From Paenibacillus herberti (lineage in GTDB: Bacteria; Bacillota; Bacilli; Paenibacillales; Paenibacillaceae): 64,000 bases of DNA. The stretch is taken from positions 1,519,490 to 1,583,489 of the forward strand of contig NZ_NMUQ01000001.1 of assembly GCF_002233675.1 (NCBI RefSeq), read 5' to 3'. The notes under the pieces were generated by a model, which saw nothing but the letters and a program-made list of their open reading frames with translations, did no database searches and was not told where the DNA came from. A program made the translations under genes and the position numbers. Positions 53,701 through 61,126 of this stretch are shown here, in pieces; position 1 is the first letter of the stretch, and every line of letters begins with the position of its first letter.

Positions 53701-54218
53701 CCAGCCTTGACGTTCAGCGTATCCTGAGAAGTTTCCAGCAGCATGGCGTCCACGCCGCCCTCGATAAGGGCAACCGCTTGCTCCATATAGCTCTCTACAA
53801 GGCCTTCAAAAGTGACGCCACCTGTAACGGAAAGCGTTTTGGTCGTAGGCCCAATAGCGCCCACAACAAAACGCGGATGCTCGGGCGTACTGTACTTATC
53901 AGCCGCTTCGCGGGCAATTCTGGCTGCAGCCAGGTTAATTTCGCGGGCTTTTTCCGGAATATCGTACTCGGCAAGTACGATGCTTGCACCGCCGAACGTG
54001 TTCGTCTCAATCAGGTCAGCTCCGGCCTCAAGATACTGCTCATGAATGGTGCGAATTACGTCGGGTCTGGTCAGGACAAGCATTTCATTGCAGCCATCCA
54101 GCTCCTCGCCGCCAAAATCGTCCGCAGCCAAATCGGCCTGCTGAATCATCGTGCCCATAGCTCCATCCATAATGAGGATGCGCTTTTCCAGCATTTCGTG
54201 CAAAGTCGGCTTCGACAA
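50778..54218 (-). CDS. metH: Cobalamin-dependent methionine synthase
   Basis: Protein of 1146 residues with all modules in order. The homocysteine domain has its zinc cysteines in GLNCATG and GGCCGTTP. The methyltetrahydrofolate domain follows (about 330-600), then the cap (about 640-730). The B12 domain has DVHDIGKN (His axial ligand), and the C-terminal activation domain ends with the SAM-binding region near GYPACPN. It methylates homocysteine to methionine using methyl-B12. The start is TTG 54218 with GGAAGGGTG about nine bases upstream. No S-box or B12 riboswitch fits in the 160 bp upstream. Confidence 0.96.
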   Translation of the reverse strand: MSKPTLHEMLEKRILIMDGAMGTMIQQADLAADDFGGEELDGCNEMLVLTRPDVIRTIHEQYLEAGADLIETNTFGGASIVLAEYDIPEKAREINLAAARIAREAADKYSTPEHPRFVVGAIGPTTKTLSVTGGVTFEGLVESYMEQAVALIEGGVDAMLLETSQDTLNVKAGSIAIRQAYEQTGVQLPLMISGTIEPMGTTLAGQNIESFYISLEHLNPISIGLNCATGPEFMRDHIRTLSDISHAAISCYPNAGLPDENGQYHESPQSLAIKMGAFAEQGWLNIAGGCCGTTPAHIRALVDKMANYPPRPRSGSHAPAVSGIETVYIEPDNRPYMVGERTNVLGSRKFKRLIVEGKYEEAAEIARAQVKKGAHVIDVCLQDPDRDETEDMRLFLEIVVKLVKAPLVIDTTDPKVIELSLKYSQGKAIINSINLEDGEEKFQQVVPIIHKYGAAVVVGTIDETGQAIKREDKLAVAQRSYDLLVNKYGLQPEDIIFDPLMFPVGTGDEQYIGSAEETVEGIRLIKQAMPRCHTILGISNISFGLPEAGREVLNSVYLYECTKAGLDYAIVNTEKLERYASIPDHERKLAEDLIYRTNDETLAAFVAAFREKKVEKRDKTSSLPLEERLASYVVEGTKEGLIPDLDVAMQKYSPLEIINGPLMKGMEEVGRLFNKNELIVAEVLQSAEVMKASVAHLEPFMEKEESSVKGKIILATVKGDVHDIGKNLVEIILSNNGYHIVNLGIKVPPEQLIEAQRREKADAIGLSGLLVKSAQQMVITAQDLRNADIDVPIMVGGAALTRKFTKTRIIPEYDGLVLYAKDAMEGLDLANKLMNKEHRSVMENELAEFKASGGVAVEEKPKLPELTRAVRSGISQNAPVFIPPDLDRHILRNVPIPQIVPYVNMQMLLGHHLGVRGKVEELLEKRDEKVMGLKDTVDTILYEAAREGIVKAQGMYRFFPAQSDGNDILVYDPEDQTRVLKRFNFPRQQVEPYLCLADYLRSVDSGVMDYVGFLVVTAGEGVRELASSWKDKGDYLRSHALQSVALEVAEGLAERVHHMMRDVWGYPDPPEMTMKQRHGARYQGIRVSFGYPACPNLEDQGPLFELMKPEDIGVELTEGFMMEPEASVSAMVFAHPEAQYFNVDKA

Positions 54219-54382
54219 CTCTCTACACCCTTCCCCCCAAAAATCATTAAAGATTAGTGTAGCAGAAGAATCGGCGACTGAAAAGAACTCTCATCGACAA
54301 CTAGCGGGAAGAAAAAAGATGTTTTATAATAGGGGATAAAGCAATATTCAATTCATACCAATTGGAAAAGAGGGAATTAATC

Positions 54383-54925
54383 GTGGCTGAAATTCGCATC
54401 CGCAATACCGACGAGCGCATTTCCGGTGAAGAGCAGGTCAAGGCATTTCTAGATTCCCAAGAAGTTCTCTATGAGCATTGGGATTCGGACAAGCTGGACG
54501 AGTCGCTGCGCGAGAAATTCGTTCTGACAGACGAGGAAAAAGCCCGCATTCTCGAAACATACGATTCCGAAATCCGCGATCTGGCGGGCCGCCGCGGCTA
54601 TCAGATCTGGGATATCATCACGCTGTCGGAATCGACGCCAAACCTGGATGAACTGCTCCAGAAGTTCGAGAACGTGCATACTCATACGGAAGACGAGATC
54701 CGCGCGATTACCGCAGGTCGTGGTATTTTCATCATTAAGGGCACTGATGATGTTGGTTACTTCGACGTCGAGCTCCAAGCTGGAGATGTCATCTCCGTCC
54801 CAGAAAACAAACCGCACTTCTTCACGTTGATGGATAATCGTAAAATCGTCGCGGTGCGCCTGTTCATCGAAAAAGATGGCTGGATCGCCCACAATTATTC
54901 GGACCCACAATTCCAAAAAGCCTAA
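54383..54925 (+). CDS. mtnD: Acireductone dioxygenase (methionine salvage)
   Basis: About 180 residues in a cupin fold with metal ligands His99, His101, Glu105 (HTHTEDE) and His145 (KPHFF). It oxidises acireductone in the methylthioadenosine cycle; the product depends on whether iron or nickel is bound. Start GTG 54383 has AGAGGG eight bases upstream; a TTG at 54362 has none. No other mtn genes lie beside it, but it is divergent from metH, so both genes at this locus serve methionine supply. A TATAAT-like -10 lies about 60 bp upstream (near 54323), with no good -35. Confidence 0.88.
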   Translation: MAEIRIRNTDERISGEEQVKAFLDSQEVLYEHWDSDKLDESLREKFVLTDEEKARILETYDSEIRDLAGRRGYQIWDIITLSESTPNLDELLQKFENVHTHTEDEIRAITAGRGIFIIKGTDDVGYFDVELQAGDVISVPENKPHFFTLMDNRKIVAVRLFIEKDGWIAHNYSDPQFQKA

Positions 54926-54944
54926 CCTTTCCTACAACAGGGTT

Positions 54945-55003
54945 ACAAATGAAACGGACCTGTCACACCCCTAAGTAAGGGTGTACAGGTCCGTTTCATT
55001 TGT
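54945..55003. terminator. Bidirectional terminator
   Basis: A stem of about 25 bp (from ACAAATGAAACGGACCTGT to its complement), with ACACCC/GGGTGT near the loop, lies between the convergent mtnD and HAD genes. Confidence 0.88.
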
Positions 55004-55010
55004 TTATATG

Positions 55011-55796
55011 TTAGCCAAGCAGCGGAATTAGCTGGTCCAATCGAGAAATTTCATGCACCGGTATGATCTCATCTGTACGGGTTTTGGCGTCGCGGTTGAC
55101 CCAAACACTTGTCATTCCAATCGTGTTTGCGCCCAGAATATCCGTTGTCAGCTTATCACCGACCATGATTCCGTCTTCCGGATCAACTCCGATACATTCC
55201 AGTGCATGGCGGAAAATACCGGCATCTGGCTTACCCATTCCATAGTTGCCGCTGATGATGATCTCATCAAAATAAGGCGTCAGCTCCGGAACGCCGAGCA
55301 ATTTCTCCTCTTGCAAATCCGGCGTCCCGTTCGTAAGTAGCAACAGCTTGTACTTGCCCTTGAGAGCATCAAGCACCTCGAAGGTCTCTTCGTAAACGAT
55401 CGGCCGTTTGCGCCGCTCGGCCGGGAATCGTTCAGCCAGCTCGGCGCCAAGCTCGGCGTTGTCGATGCCAAGTGCTGCGAGTCCACGCGTCCAGGCATCT
55501 TTGCGGTAGCCGGGAGCCAACTGCTGCAGCTTGCGGAAAGACTCATGCTCTCCACCAGTGAAGTTAGCCCACAGTCCTTCGAAAGGGTTGATACCAATCA
55601 GCTTGGTGAAATCGAACGTCTCATAGGCGCTGTACAGCGCTCTCGCTTCGCTGCGGACTGCTTCTTCCAGCTTGACAGGATCTACTCCGCACTGCTCTTG
55701 CGCATAGTCTGTAGTAGCCCGAAAAGCCTCCTCCACACTACGCTCGTCCCATAAAAGCGTATCATCAAGATCAAATAACACCGCTTTTTTTGCCAT
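55011..55796 (-). CDS. HAD-family phosphatase (YjjG-like)
   Basis: About 261 residues. Motif I FDLDDTLLW is near residue 8, motif II LLLTNGTPD, the motif III Lys is in GKPDAGIF and motif IV is MVGDKLTTDI. A helical C1 cap spans about 15-105. YjjG-like enzymes dephosphorylate nucleoside monophosphates, including non-canonical ones. ATG 55796 follows GGGGGAG with 11-base spacing; a longer frame to 55889 lacks a site. The substrate is not determined from sequence. Confidence 0.85.
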   Translation of the reverse strand: MAKKAVLFDLDDTLLWDERSVEEAFRATTDYAQEQCGVDPVKLEEAVRSEARALYSAYETFDFTKLIGINPFEGLWANFTGGEHESFRKLQQLAPGYRKDAWTRGLAALGIDNAELGAELAERFPAERRKRPIVYEETFEVLDALKGKYKLLLLTNGTPDLQEEKLLGVPELTPYFDEIIISGNYGMGKPDAGIFRHALECIGVDPEDGIMVGDKLTTDILGANTIGMTSVWVNRDAKTRTDEIIPVHEISRLDQLIPLLG

Positions 55797-55971
55797 GTTC
55801 CGTTCTCTCCCCCGCACTGCGTATGATGAGTTGCTGCATGCATACCATGTCTCGTGCTGCTTTCGGTCTATCATACTAATGCCGTCCACAAATCGTACTA
55901 CTTCAGGTCTACTCTTGCATCCTTATTGCTTCATACAGCTAATTTACACTCGGTTGAAGCAAAGTATTTCA

Positions 55972-56484
55972 CTATTGCCTATCGAAACGAATCCCATGCG
56001 CTGCGGCCATCTGCTCAAGACTTTCACCCATCTGCTCGATCGGATAACGGTTCATCACTCGGGAGAACACCCAATTTCCACCCTTTACTGGCTGGATAAC
56101 AACATAACCCTTTTGAACCGAGATGCTCTTGATCTCATCTTTGTTGAGCCGTTTGTCTCCCATCATACGCCTCGTCTGCACATGGTCTGATCCGACCTGA
56201 AGATAGGGACGACGAAGGAAAAACAGCACTGCCAACGCTACATAAGCGGCAACGAGCAACCAACTTTGTGAACCGCTCCCCTTTTCTGTAGGGAGAAGAG
56301 AGAACAAGACCACAACAGAGACAAGCAAAATTGGGGAAATATAGTTGCGGCCCTTAAAACGGACCGGAGCGGTAGGATCAACTTTACCGGCATTGGGTTT
56401 AAATAGATCTTGACCACTTTTTTTGCGTTGTTTGTTCAATTGCGATGAGTTGCGGCGGATTTTGCGTTCCCAGGAACGTGACAA
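55972..56484 (-). CDS. Two-helix membrane protein with PH-like C-terminus
   Basis: Protein of 170 residues. A strongly basic N-terminus (about 1-45) is followed by two close transmembrane helices (about 49-64 and 74-90). A cytosolic C-terminal domain of about 75 residues follows (LQVGSDHVQTRRMMGDKRLNKDEI), resembling small bacterial PH-like domains. I do not recognise a specific family. TTG 56484 is chosen because GGAGG lies nine bases upstream. It may be co-transcribed with ynzC (38 bp upstream) and thus lie in the SOS operon. Confidence 0.68.
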   Translation of the reverse strand: MSRSWERKIRRNSSQLNKQRKKSGQDLFKPNAGKVDPTAPVRFKGRNYISPILLVSVVVLFSLLPTEKGSGSQSWLLVAAYVALAVLFFLRRPYLQVGSDHVQTRRMMGDKRLNKDEIKSISVQKGYVVIQPVKGGNWVFSRVMNRYPIEQMGESLEQMAAAHGIRFDRQ

Positions 56485-56522
56485 ATTCTTTGACCTCCAA
56501 ATGTGAAATAAGTATGCCTAAC

Positions 56523-56711
56523 TTAGTCTTCTTTTTTTTCTTCATCTACCCATTCAATAGTATCCAGCTGCTGCTTGAAATTGCGCTTGAAATTATTCAA
56601 GTATTCCTGGCGCAAGCGGGTACGCTCTATGGCTTCATCAGGCGTAAGCCCGATTGTTTTATGCTTTCGCGAGAGCTCATTGATTCGAGCGATCAGAGCG
56701 TTGATGTCCAT
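56523..56711 (-). CDS. ynzC: YnzC-type DUF896 protein
   Basis: Protein of 62 residues matching DUF896, a small helical hairpin: MDINALIARINELSRKHK, then LTPDEAIERTRLRQEYL. In B. subtilis, ynzC is the last gene of the LexA-controlled yneA-yneB-ynzC operon. Here it lies 152 bp downstream of yneA; yneB is absent. The gap (56712-56863) holds no gene and no strong terminator. The start has an unusually strong GGGGGGAGGG site. Molecular function is unknown. Confidence 0.88.
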   Translation of the reverse strand: MDINALIARINELSRKHKTIGLTPDEAIERTRLRQEYLNNFKRNFKQQLDTIEWVDEEKKED

Positions 56712-56863
56712 TGTCGGTCCCTCCCCCCGTTGTAAAAATCCTTTTCCTTCTAACTTTGAACGATGAGAAGGGACATGTCAAGAATACGAAAAGCCCTCTG
56801 GATGAAAGTCCGAGGGCGGTAAGTGAAAGCAAGAAATTAACTGTTAGTCAATGTAAGAAAAAA

Positions 56864-57289
56864 TCAGTTGATGAGAGGGATAATGAGCTTGTCACCTGGA
56901 TCAATGGAAGTTGATGCTAGGCCGTTACGCTTCTTAAGCCAAAACACACCTTCGCGGATATCATCCGATATATTGTAAGTTGCAGCAATAGACCAGAGCG
57001 TATCACCACTCGTTACGGTAATGCTCATCTCATCAGGAGCGGACGGGGCAATCTCCGAGCTGCTGGCTTGAGTGAATCCCCAAAGGCTTGTCAGAAGAAG
57101 AACGAACAACATCGCAGCAACTAGCCAAGGAACCATACGCCGAGCATGCCCGAAAGAATATGAAGAAGCGGAAGACTTCGATCTGCCGCGATAAGACTGT
57201 TCCATTGAAGAAGTCAAAGACTGTGTGTGTGTAGACGGAGAAACTGCGCCTGATCGATCACTACTGCTGTATCCCGATAACGTCAACAT
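56864..57289 (-). CDS. yneA: LysM-containing SOS cell-division inhibitor (YneA-like)
   Basis: About 141 residues: a Ser-rich cytosolic N-terminus, one transmembrane helix (VPWLVAAMLFVLLLTSLWGF) near residues 53-72, and an extracellular LysM domain (VTSGDTLWSIAATYNI). This is the design of YneA, which delays septation after DNA damage in Bacillus. ATG 57289 has GGGAG eight bases upstream. The upstream DNA is full of LexA boxes and is shared with divergent lexA. Confidence 0.85.
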   Translation of the reverse strand: MLTLSGYSSSDRSGAVSPSTHTQSLTSSMEQSYRGRSKSSASSYSFGHARRMVPWLVAAMLFVLLLTSLWGFTQASSSEIAPSAPDEMSITVTSGDTLWSIAATYNISDDIREGVFWLKKRNGLASTSIDPGDKLIIPLIN

Positions 57290-57301
57290 GAGATCCACTC
57301 C

Positions 57302-57373
57302 CAAACGTTTGTTCTGGTATCAGCTTAGCACGAACATTTGTTTCCGTCAATGTATTTCTGGAACGTTTGTTCG
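57302..57373. promoter_or_regulatory. Three LexA boxes ahead of yneA
   Basis: Sites at 57302-57315, 57331-57344 and 57360-57373. Read in the better orientation, they match CGAACRNRYGTTYG at 13, 12 and 13 of 14 positions. Each starts exactly 29 bp after the previous one. The first lies only a dozen bases from the yneA start, so repression would also block early elongation. Confidence 0.8.
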
Positions 57374-57496
57374 CAGAAATTATTCAACTTTCTATTGTTT
57401 TTCGAACAAGCAATCTCTTAAAATCACGGTCTGTTATTTTTCCGGAGTATAGGAGCTTAAGCTACTCCAAACTTATGCTTGTTTCTCCGTAATTTA

Positions 57497-57541
57497 CGAA
57501 CAACTGTTTCTCGAACTTATGTTTGTACGAACTCGGGTTCT
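57497..57541. promoter_or_regulatory. Three LexA boxes ahead of lexA
   Basis: Sites at 57497-57510, 57512-57525 and 57528-57541 match the SOS consensus at 12, 13 and 11 of 14 positions. They are packed almost end to end over the -35 and spacer of the lexA promoter, giving autoregulation. Confidence 0.8.
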
Positions 57542-57551
57542 GTGCTATACT
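57523..57551 (+). promoter_or_regulatory. lexA promoter
   Basis: TTGTAC (57523-57528) and TATACT (57546-57551) are 17 bases apart. LexA box 3 covers the spacer. Confidence 0.78.
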
Positions 57552-57595
57552 CTGAAAAAGCTATCGTCTACTAAAACTATTCTGGAGTGAGTGCG

Positions 57596-58219
57596 ATGTC
57601 TAAAGTGTCCAACCGCCAACAGGCGATACTCGACTTCATTAAGAATGAAGTGCGGGAAAAGGGCTATCCGCCTTCTGTACGTGAGATCGGCGAGGCGGTA
57701 GGTCTTGCATCCAGCTCTACCGTTCACGGCCATCTGGACCGCCTGGAGAAGAAGGGTATGATCCGCCGCGATCCAACGAAGCCGAGAGCAATCGAGATTC
57801 TCGACGGCGACTCTCCGTCTGAGCTTCCGTTCCCGACTTCTGTCAGCAAGATCCCTGTTGTAGGCAAGGTTACCGCTGGCTTGCCAATTACTGCTACCGA
57901 GAACATCGAGGAGTACTTCCCTCTCCCCGCTCATTTTGTCGGAGATCATGAAGTGTTCATGCTGAGCGTTGTGGGAGAGAGCATGATTGAGGCTGGTATA
58001 CATAGCGGCGACTACGTCATCGTTCGCCAGCAATCTTCTGCGAGCAACGGAGATATCGTCGTTGCCATGACAGAAGACGATGAAGCTACCGTCAAGACCT
58101 TCTACAAAGAGAAGGATCATATCCGTCTTCAACCGGAGAACTCCTCCATGGAGCCAATCCGTCTGAAGAATGTAAGTATCCTCGGCAAGGTCATCGGCCT
58201 TTTCCGCGACTTCCACTAG
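57596..58219 (+). CDS. lexA: LexA repressor
   Basis: Protein of 207 residues. An N-terminal winged helix (about 1-65; [20 protein letters not shown]) binds SOS boxes. The self-cleavage site is Ala94-Gly95 in KVTAGLPI, and the catalytic pair is Ser129 (VGESM) and Lys167 (ATVKTF). RecA filaments trigger cleavage and derepress the regulon, which here includes yneA-ynzC and probably the 5640 ORF. ATG 57596 follows TGGAGTGAGTGCG. Confidence 0.97.
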   Translation: MSKVSNRQQAILDFIKNEVREKGYPPSVREIGEAVGLASSSTVHGHLDRLEKKGMIRRDPTKPRAIEILDGDSPSELPFPTSVSKIPVVGKVTAGLPITATENIEEYFPLPAHFVGDHEVFMLSVVGESMIEAGIHSGDYVIVRQQSSASNGDIVVAMTEDDEATVKTFYKEKDHIRLQPENSSMEPIRLKNVSILGKVIGLFRDFH

Positions 58220-58301
58220 GCTTGTCCTACGGTGTCCAATGCGGTTGATTTAAGGGGTGAGTTTCCTCCATTACCCCCGTTTTTATGCCTTTATTCAACG
58301 A

Positions 58302-58333
58302 AACGCGCACTCTGACAGAGTGCGCGTTTTTTT
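58302..58333 (+). terminator. Terminator of lexA
   Basis: A 12-bp stem AACGCGCACTCT with its complement surrounds a tight loop and is followed by a run of seven T. Confidence 0.88.
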
Positions 58334-58409
58334 GTCAAAGGTTCCTATTATTCGCACGATTCGAGCTGCCTCCGTTACATCTTTCCCTATATGTGAGCCT
58401 TCTAGAGGA

Positions 58410-58988
58410 TCAAGGCAGCTTATCAAAGAAAAATTTATTCTGGTAGATCAGATTGCTACCAGGGAACTTAAAGCTCAGCTGAAATCCAGATGATTTGATT
58501 TGAATATCGACCAGGAAGCGACTTCGTACGTAAGGCCGCAGCAGGCGGTCTAGCTTTTCATCATCGCCTCGTTTCACAGCATCTGCCGCATGACGCGCGA
58601 ACAAACGGCTTGTCGACAGTTTGCGATAGAGAGGTACAATGGCAGTTGAGATCCTGCGTAACGCGGTGGAGCTGAATGTGAACTGTGCCGTACCGGGAAT
58701 GATCGATGTTGCGTTGGTGTAGCTATTAAGCGGAGCCGGATAACTGAAATCGGCAAAAAAGCCGATCCCGTTCGTGCTGAACGCATCCAACACAGCAAAA
58801 GGAACTTTTTCCTGAAAAAGCAGGAGCAACGTATCCAAATCTGCTTCCTTTACCGCTTGTGACCAGCGCCTGGAAAATTGGCGATCCCGTACAAACTCCC
58901 GATAAAGAGGCAGCATGCTGCCTGCTGTTCTTGCAAGCATTACCGCTCTCAGCGGTGAACTTAATCCGCTTTTTTTGATCCGAACCAT
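58410..58988 (-). CDS. Hypothetical protein with internal duplication
   Basis: Protein of 192 residues that I cannot name. Two halves resemble each other: LPLYREFVRDRQFSRR...AVKEADLDTLLLLF in the first and VPLYRKLSTSRLFARH...AVKRGDDEKLDRLL in the second. Each is followed by a beta-rich stretch ending in a hydrophobic-FxxFxxP pattern (FFADFSYP, FQLSFKFP). There is no signal peptide. ATG 58988 has AGGAGGTGA at good spacing, the best ribosome site in this area. It borders the decayed family cluster and may be part of that accessory region. Confidence 0.66.
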   Translation of the reverse strand: MVRIKKSGLSSPLRAVMLARTAGSMLPLYREFVRDRQFSRRWSQAVKEADLDTLLLLFQEKVPFAVLDAFSTNGIGFFADFSYPAPLNSYTNATSIIPGTAQFTFSSTALRRISTAIVPLYRKLSTSRLFARHAADAVKRGDDEKLDRLLRPYVRSRFLVDIQIKSSGFQLSFKFPGSNLIYQNKFFFDKLP

Positions 58989-59475
58989 GCCCCGTCACCT
59001 CCTAACCGATCGCTCAAGTCCAATTGAAGCCTAAAGGCCCAATGGAACCTGTATAACGTCTGTAGGTACAAATAATATGCGGCAAAAGAGGCATTCAGAA
59101 CACAAAAAGAAAAACCCCTCAGCCCGCTAGGACCAAGGGATTCTGATGCAGTTGCCCGAACCACTCTATGGATTCCTCATCTGAAATTACTGCAGCTCAA
59201 AATGAAAAAAGACATTCTAAAACAAGCCGCGCTGATCATAGTTTAGCGTTGACAATCCGCGAAAAGACCTCCACCTAATGTCAACTAACTTCAAATCTAT
59301 TCGTGAAGCTATGGAAATCAAGCCCTCAAGATCGATCCTCCTGGATCGATAAATAAGTGTACTAATCTTGCTGAATAGCCTGATCCAATCTGCCTCTTTC
59401 CTCATAGTAATATTGATGTAACAGCAAAGGAGTGCGGAATACAATGAGCTTTGAAATGGCGAAGCAGCTCGTCGA
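58989..59475. other. Gene-poor stretch with repeat and gene scraps
   Basis: No convincing gene. It contains one copy of the 27-bp repeat shared with 60591-60617, a GATCGATCC/GGATCGATA inverted repeat near 59330-59350, and two very short starts (ATG near 59203 and ATG 59444) that stop after 14 and 13 codons. It looks like the decayed promoter and 5' part of copy B. Confidence 0.5.
59154..59180 (+). repeat. 27-bp upstream repeat, first copy
   Basis: Identical over 27 bases to 60591-60617, the block upstream of copy D. After it the -10 region reads CATCTGAAA rather than CATATGATA, so this copy is probably a dead promoter. Confidence 0.7.
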
Positions 59476-59801
59476 TTCGATATAATCAATGTAACTGAGA
59501 ATCCAGGTCTCACATTAGTCTCAACGAGTTTGTGGGGAGACTTCGCCCACCCCCTCCTCCTCTACACGTGATCCTGCCCGGGCAAATCTATCACTTTGAG
59601 GTAAGCACTATTATATTTGGAAATGTAAAAGTAGCCCGTGTTGTTTACGACGTAGTATCGATGACCGGTATAGTTATTGGAAGTTTTAGAGTAGATATGA
59701 CAATAAGCACATATGTACCTTCAACTGCAATTTATTTAAAAAAAGGTATCGGTTATACCCTTAATAACGGAAACACCTACGTCTATCTCCGAAATAGTTA
59801 A
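59476..59801 (+). pseudogene. Copy B of the small 'PPGG' family
   Basis: In one frame 59476 onward reads FDIINVTENPGLTLVSTS and WGDF, matching the N-terminal core of copy D (FEIRNDSSYRLSTISLSGDF). Within the C-rich run near 59545-59555 the frame changes and continues as ILPGQIYHFEV, then VARVVYDVV to a TAA at 59801. The hydrophobic N-terminal segment is missing: a TGA lies seven codons upstream of the FDII frame. The C-terminal half is well conserved (VARVVYDVV against VARVTYAVV in copy D). It is broken at least twice. Confidence 0.68.
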
Positions 59802-60063
59802 ATAAGTATCATAATTTTGGGGCAGTTAATTATTATTTGGTGATCCGCCCGCCGACTGCTAATGTCGATAGGCTTTTTGTCTATCCAAAAGGTCGGTTTT
59901 ATCAACTTCCCAAGCCCTCAAGACACGATTAGCGCTGAAATACCTTCGCATCAATCTATATCAAGCCGCGCAACACATTGCGCTCTGTATCCGTTAACCT
60001 CCTCATGAGTTATCACGCTCCTGAGTCAATTTTAGTCCGAACGTACATTCTCATCAAGTTAAG
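59802..60063. other. Intergenic stretch between copies B and C
   Basis: No gene seen. It contains a small hairpin (GATAG/CTATC near 59868-59885) and a minus-strand start with a strong AGGAGG that stops after 16 codons. A 12-base string (AAGCCCTCAAGA) is also found near 59320. It looks like debris of older insertions or duplications. Confidence 0.45.
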
Positions 60064-60068
60064 CCAGT

Positions 60069-60095
60069 ACCATTCTACGAATTCCTCATATGATG
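60069..60095 (+). promoter_or_regulatory. Sigma-K-like promoter of copy C
   Basis: AC (60069-60070), 16 bases, then CATATGATG (60087-60095). This fits AC-N16/17-CATANNNTA, the late mother-cell consensus, except for the last base. The surrounding block is a diverged duplicate of the one before copy D. Confidence 0.45.
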
Positions 60096-60124
60096 TTGGT
60101 ATAACGCCATAGGAAGAACTTGAT

Positions 60125-60512
60125 ATGAAGTTAGGAACCGTTTTGGTTTTGTTTATTTTGTTTGTGATTGTTTCAAGAGTTTTTTCAGGCGAGGTTCACC
60201 ATAATCAACAATAGCATCTTCTACACGTTCATTTTAACTAATTTAACCGGGGAGGCAAGCCCGAGTCCAGAAGTTGAAACTATTCTTCCATTAAGTAGCG
60301 CTCGCTTTGAAGTCACAAGAAGCGTCTACACTACAAATGCCACCGCCACGTACGCTGCAATAAGAAACGGTTTAAATCGCGGAGATCTTATTTTTACAAT
60401 GCGGAATTTCTCGACCTCTGGTGCAGCATTCAGAAATATTCAACACCCGATATCGCTCGTTACAAGAACTGGCCCAGTTAGCTTTAATCCAATTTTAAAT
60501 ATCTACAGTTAA
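60125..60512 (+). pseudogene. Copy C of the small 'PPGG' family, frameshifted
   Basis: ATG 60125 opens MKLGTVLVLFILFVIVS, close to copy D's MNIGMILVLFILIVVVA, then hits a stop after 25 codons. In the next frame, joined at a run of six T near 60180, the sequence continues RFTIINNSIFYTFILTNL, ILPLSSARFEVT and so on to TAA 60512. One base lost or gained in the T run explains the break. The stretch between the hydrophobic start and the FTIINNS core is shorter than in copy D by about 20 residues. Confidence 0.68.
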
Positions 60513-60548
60513 CTATAGTTCAGAGATTTTAATGAATAAACATTCCTG

Positions 60549-60574
60549 GCCCACCGACCACAAGGTCAGCGGGC
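60549..60574 (+). terminator. Hairpin after copy C
   Basis: GCCCACCGACC (60549-60559) pairs with GGTCAGCGGGC (60564-60574), with one mismatch and a four-base loop. Only a weak T stretch follows. The same hairpin, split by an insertion, lies after copy D. Confidence 0.55.
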
Positions 60575-60590
60575 ATTAAATGTTTTCATA

Positions 60591-60617
60591 GCCCGAACCA
60601 CTCTATGGATTCCTCAT
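60591..60617 (+). repeat. 27-bp upstream repeat, second copy
   Basis: Identical to 59154-59180. It forms the -35 side of the predicted copy D promoter, and a diverged version lies at about 60064-60092 before copy C. Confidence 0.75.
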
Positions 60618-60623
60618 ATGATA
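60597..60623 (+). promoter_or_regulatory. Sigma-K-like promoter of copy D
   Basis: AACC with its AC at 60597-60598, then 16 bases, then CATATGATA (60615-60623), a full match to CATANNNTA. The start codon lies 30 bases downstream. Confidence 0.5.
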
Positions 60624-60652
60624 TTGATAGAATGCCACTGGAGGAAAATTGA

Positions 60653-61102
60653 ATGAATATAGGTATGATTCTAGTTCTGTTTATTTTGATAGTGGTTGTT
60701 GCACAAACCTTTTGTAAAGAGTCGAACCGTACTTTTCCCATTCAGCCAGATAACGGTTTTCCCTCCATCGCAGCTTCACTAAGATTCGAGATCCGGAACG
60801 ATTCTTCGTATAGGCTATCCACAATCTCACTGTCGGGAGATTTTGAACCTCCCCTGCCAGCGCAGCACACCATTCCTCCTGGAGGATTCTATCGTTATGA
60901 GGTTTTAGTCATACCCCGTAGAGCTACCGTTGCACGAGTGACTTATGCTGTAGTTGGTAATGATGGTGCTTCTGTAGGGAGTCTTAGCACGGCGATGTAC
61001 AGGACCATTTATTTTGGGGCAGGCTTTGAGAGTACTATAATCCAAGGGCCTATCTTTGAACAGACTGAAGGCAGAATTATGCGTGTCTACGATAGACTAT
61101 AA
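60653..61102 (+). CDS. Intact member (copy D) of the small 'PPGG' family
   Basis: Protein of 149 residues; I do not recognise it. A hydrophobic segment at 4-19 (GMILVLFILIVVVAQT) is a signal anchor or uncleaved signal; Cys21 follows but without a proper lipobox. The core has FEIRNDSSYRL (45-55), LSGDFEPP, TIPPGGFYRYEV (73-84) and TVARVTYAVVG (92-102), suggesting a compact beta-sandwich. The start is certain: GGAGG at eight bases. The short-strand, N-x-S, P-P-G-G style faintly recalls aegerolysin or other small beta-sandwich proteins, which is a guess. It is the only unbroken one of six copies, with a sigma-K-like promoter. Confidence 0.75.
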   Translation: MNIGMILVLFILIVVVAQTFCKESNRTFPIQPDNGFPSIAASLRFEIRNDSSYRLSTISLSGDFEPPLPAQHTIPPGGFYRYEVLVIPRRATVARVTYAVVGNDGASVGSLSTAMYRTIYFGAGFESTIIQGPIFEQTEGRIMRVYDRL

Positions 61103-61126
61103 ACAAAAACAAGCCTGCAGACCAAT

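Noticed and set aside
59217..59513. Minus-strand frame of 98 codons in the gene-poor stretch
   Set aside because: No ribosome site or domain, and it overlaps the plus-strand remnant of copy B.
60653..61102. Copy D as a lipoprotein
   Set aside because: Cys21 is preceded by QTF, which does not fit the L-(A/S)-(G/A)-C lipobox; the other copies lack a cysteine at that place.
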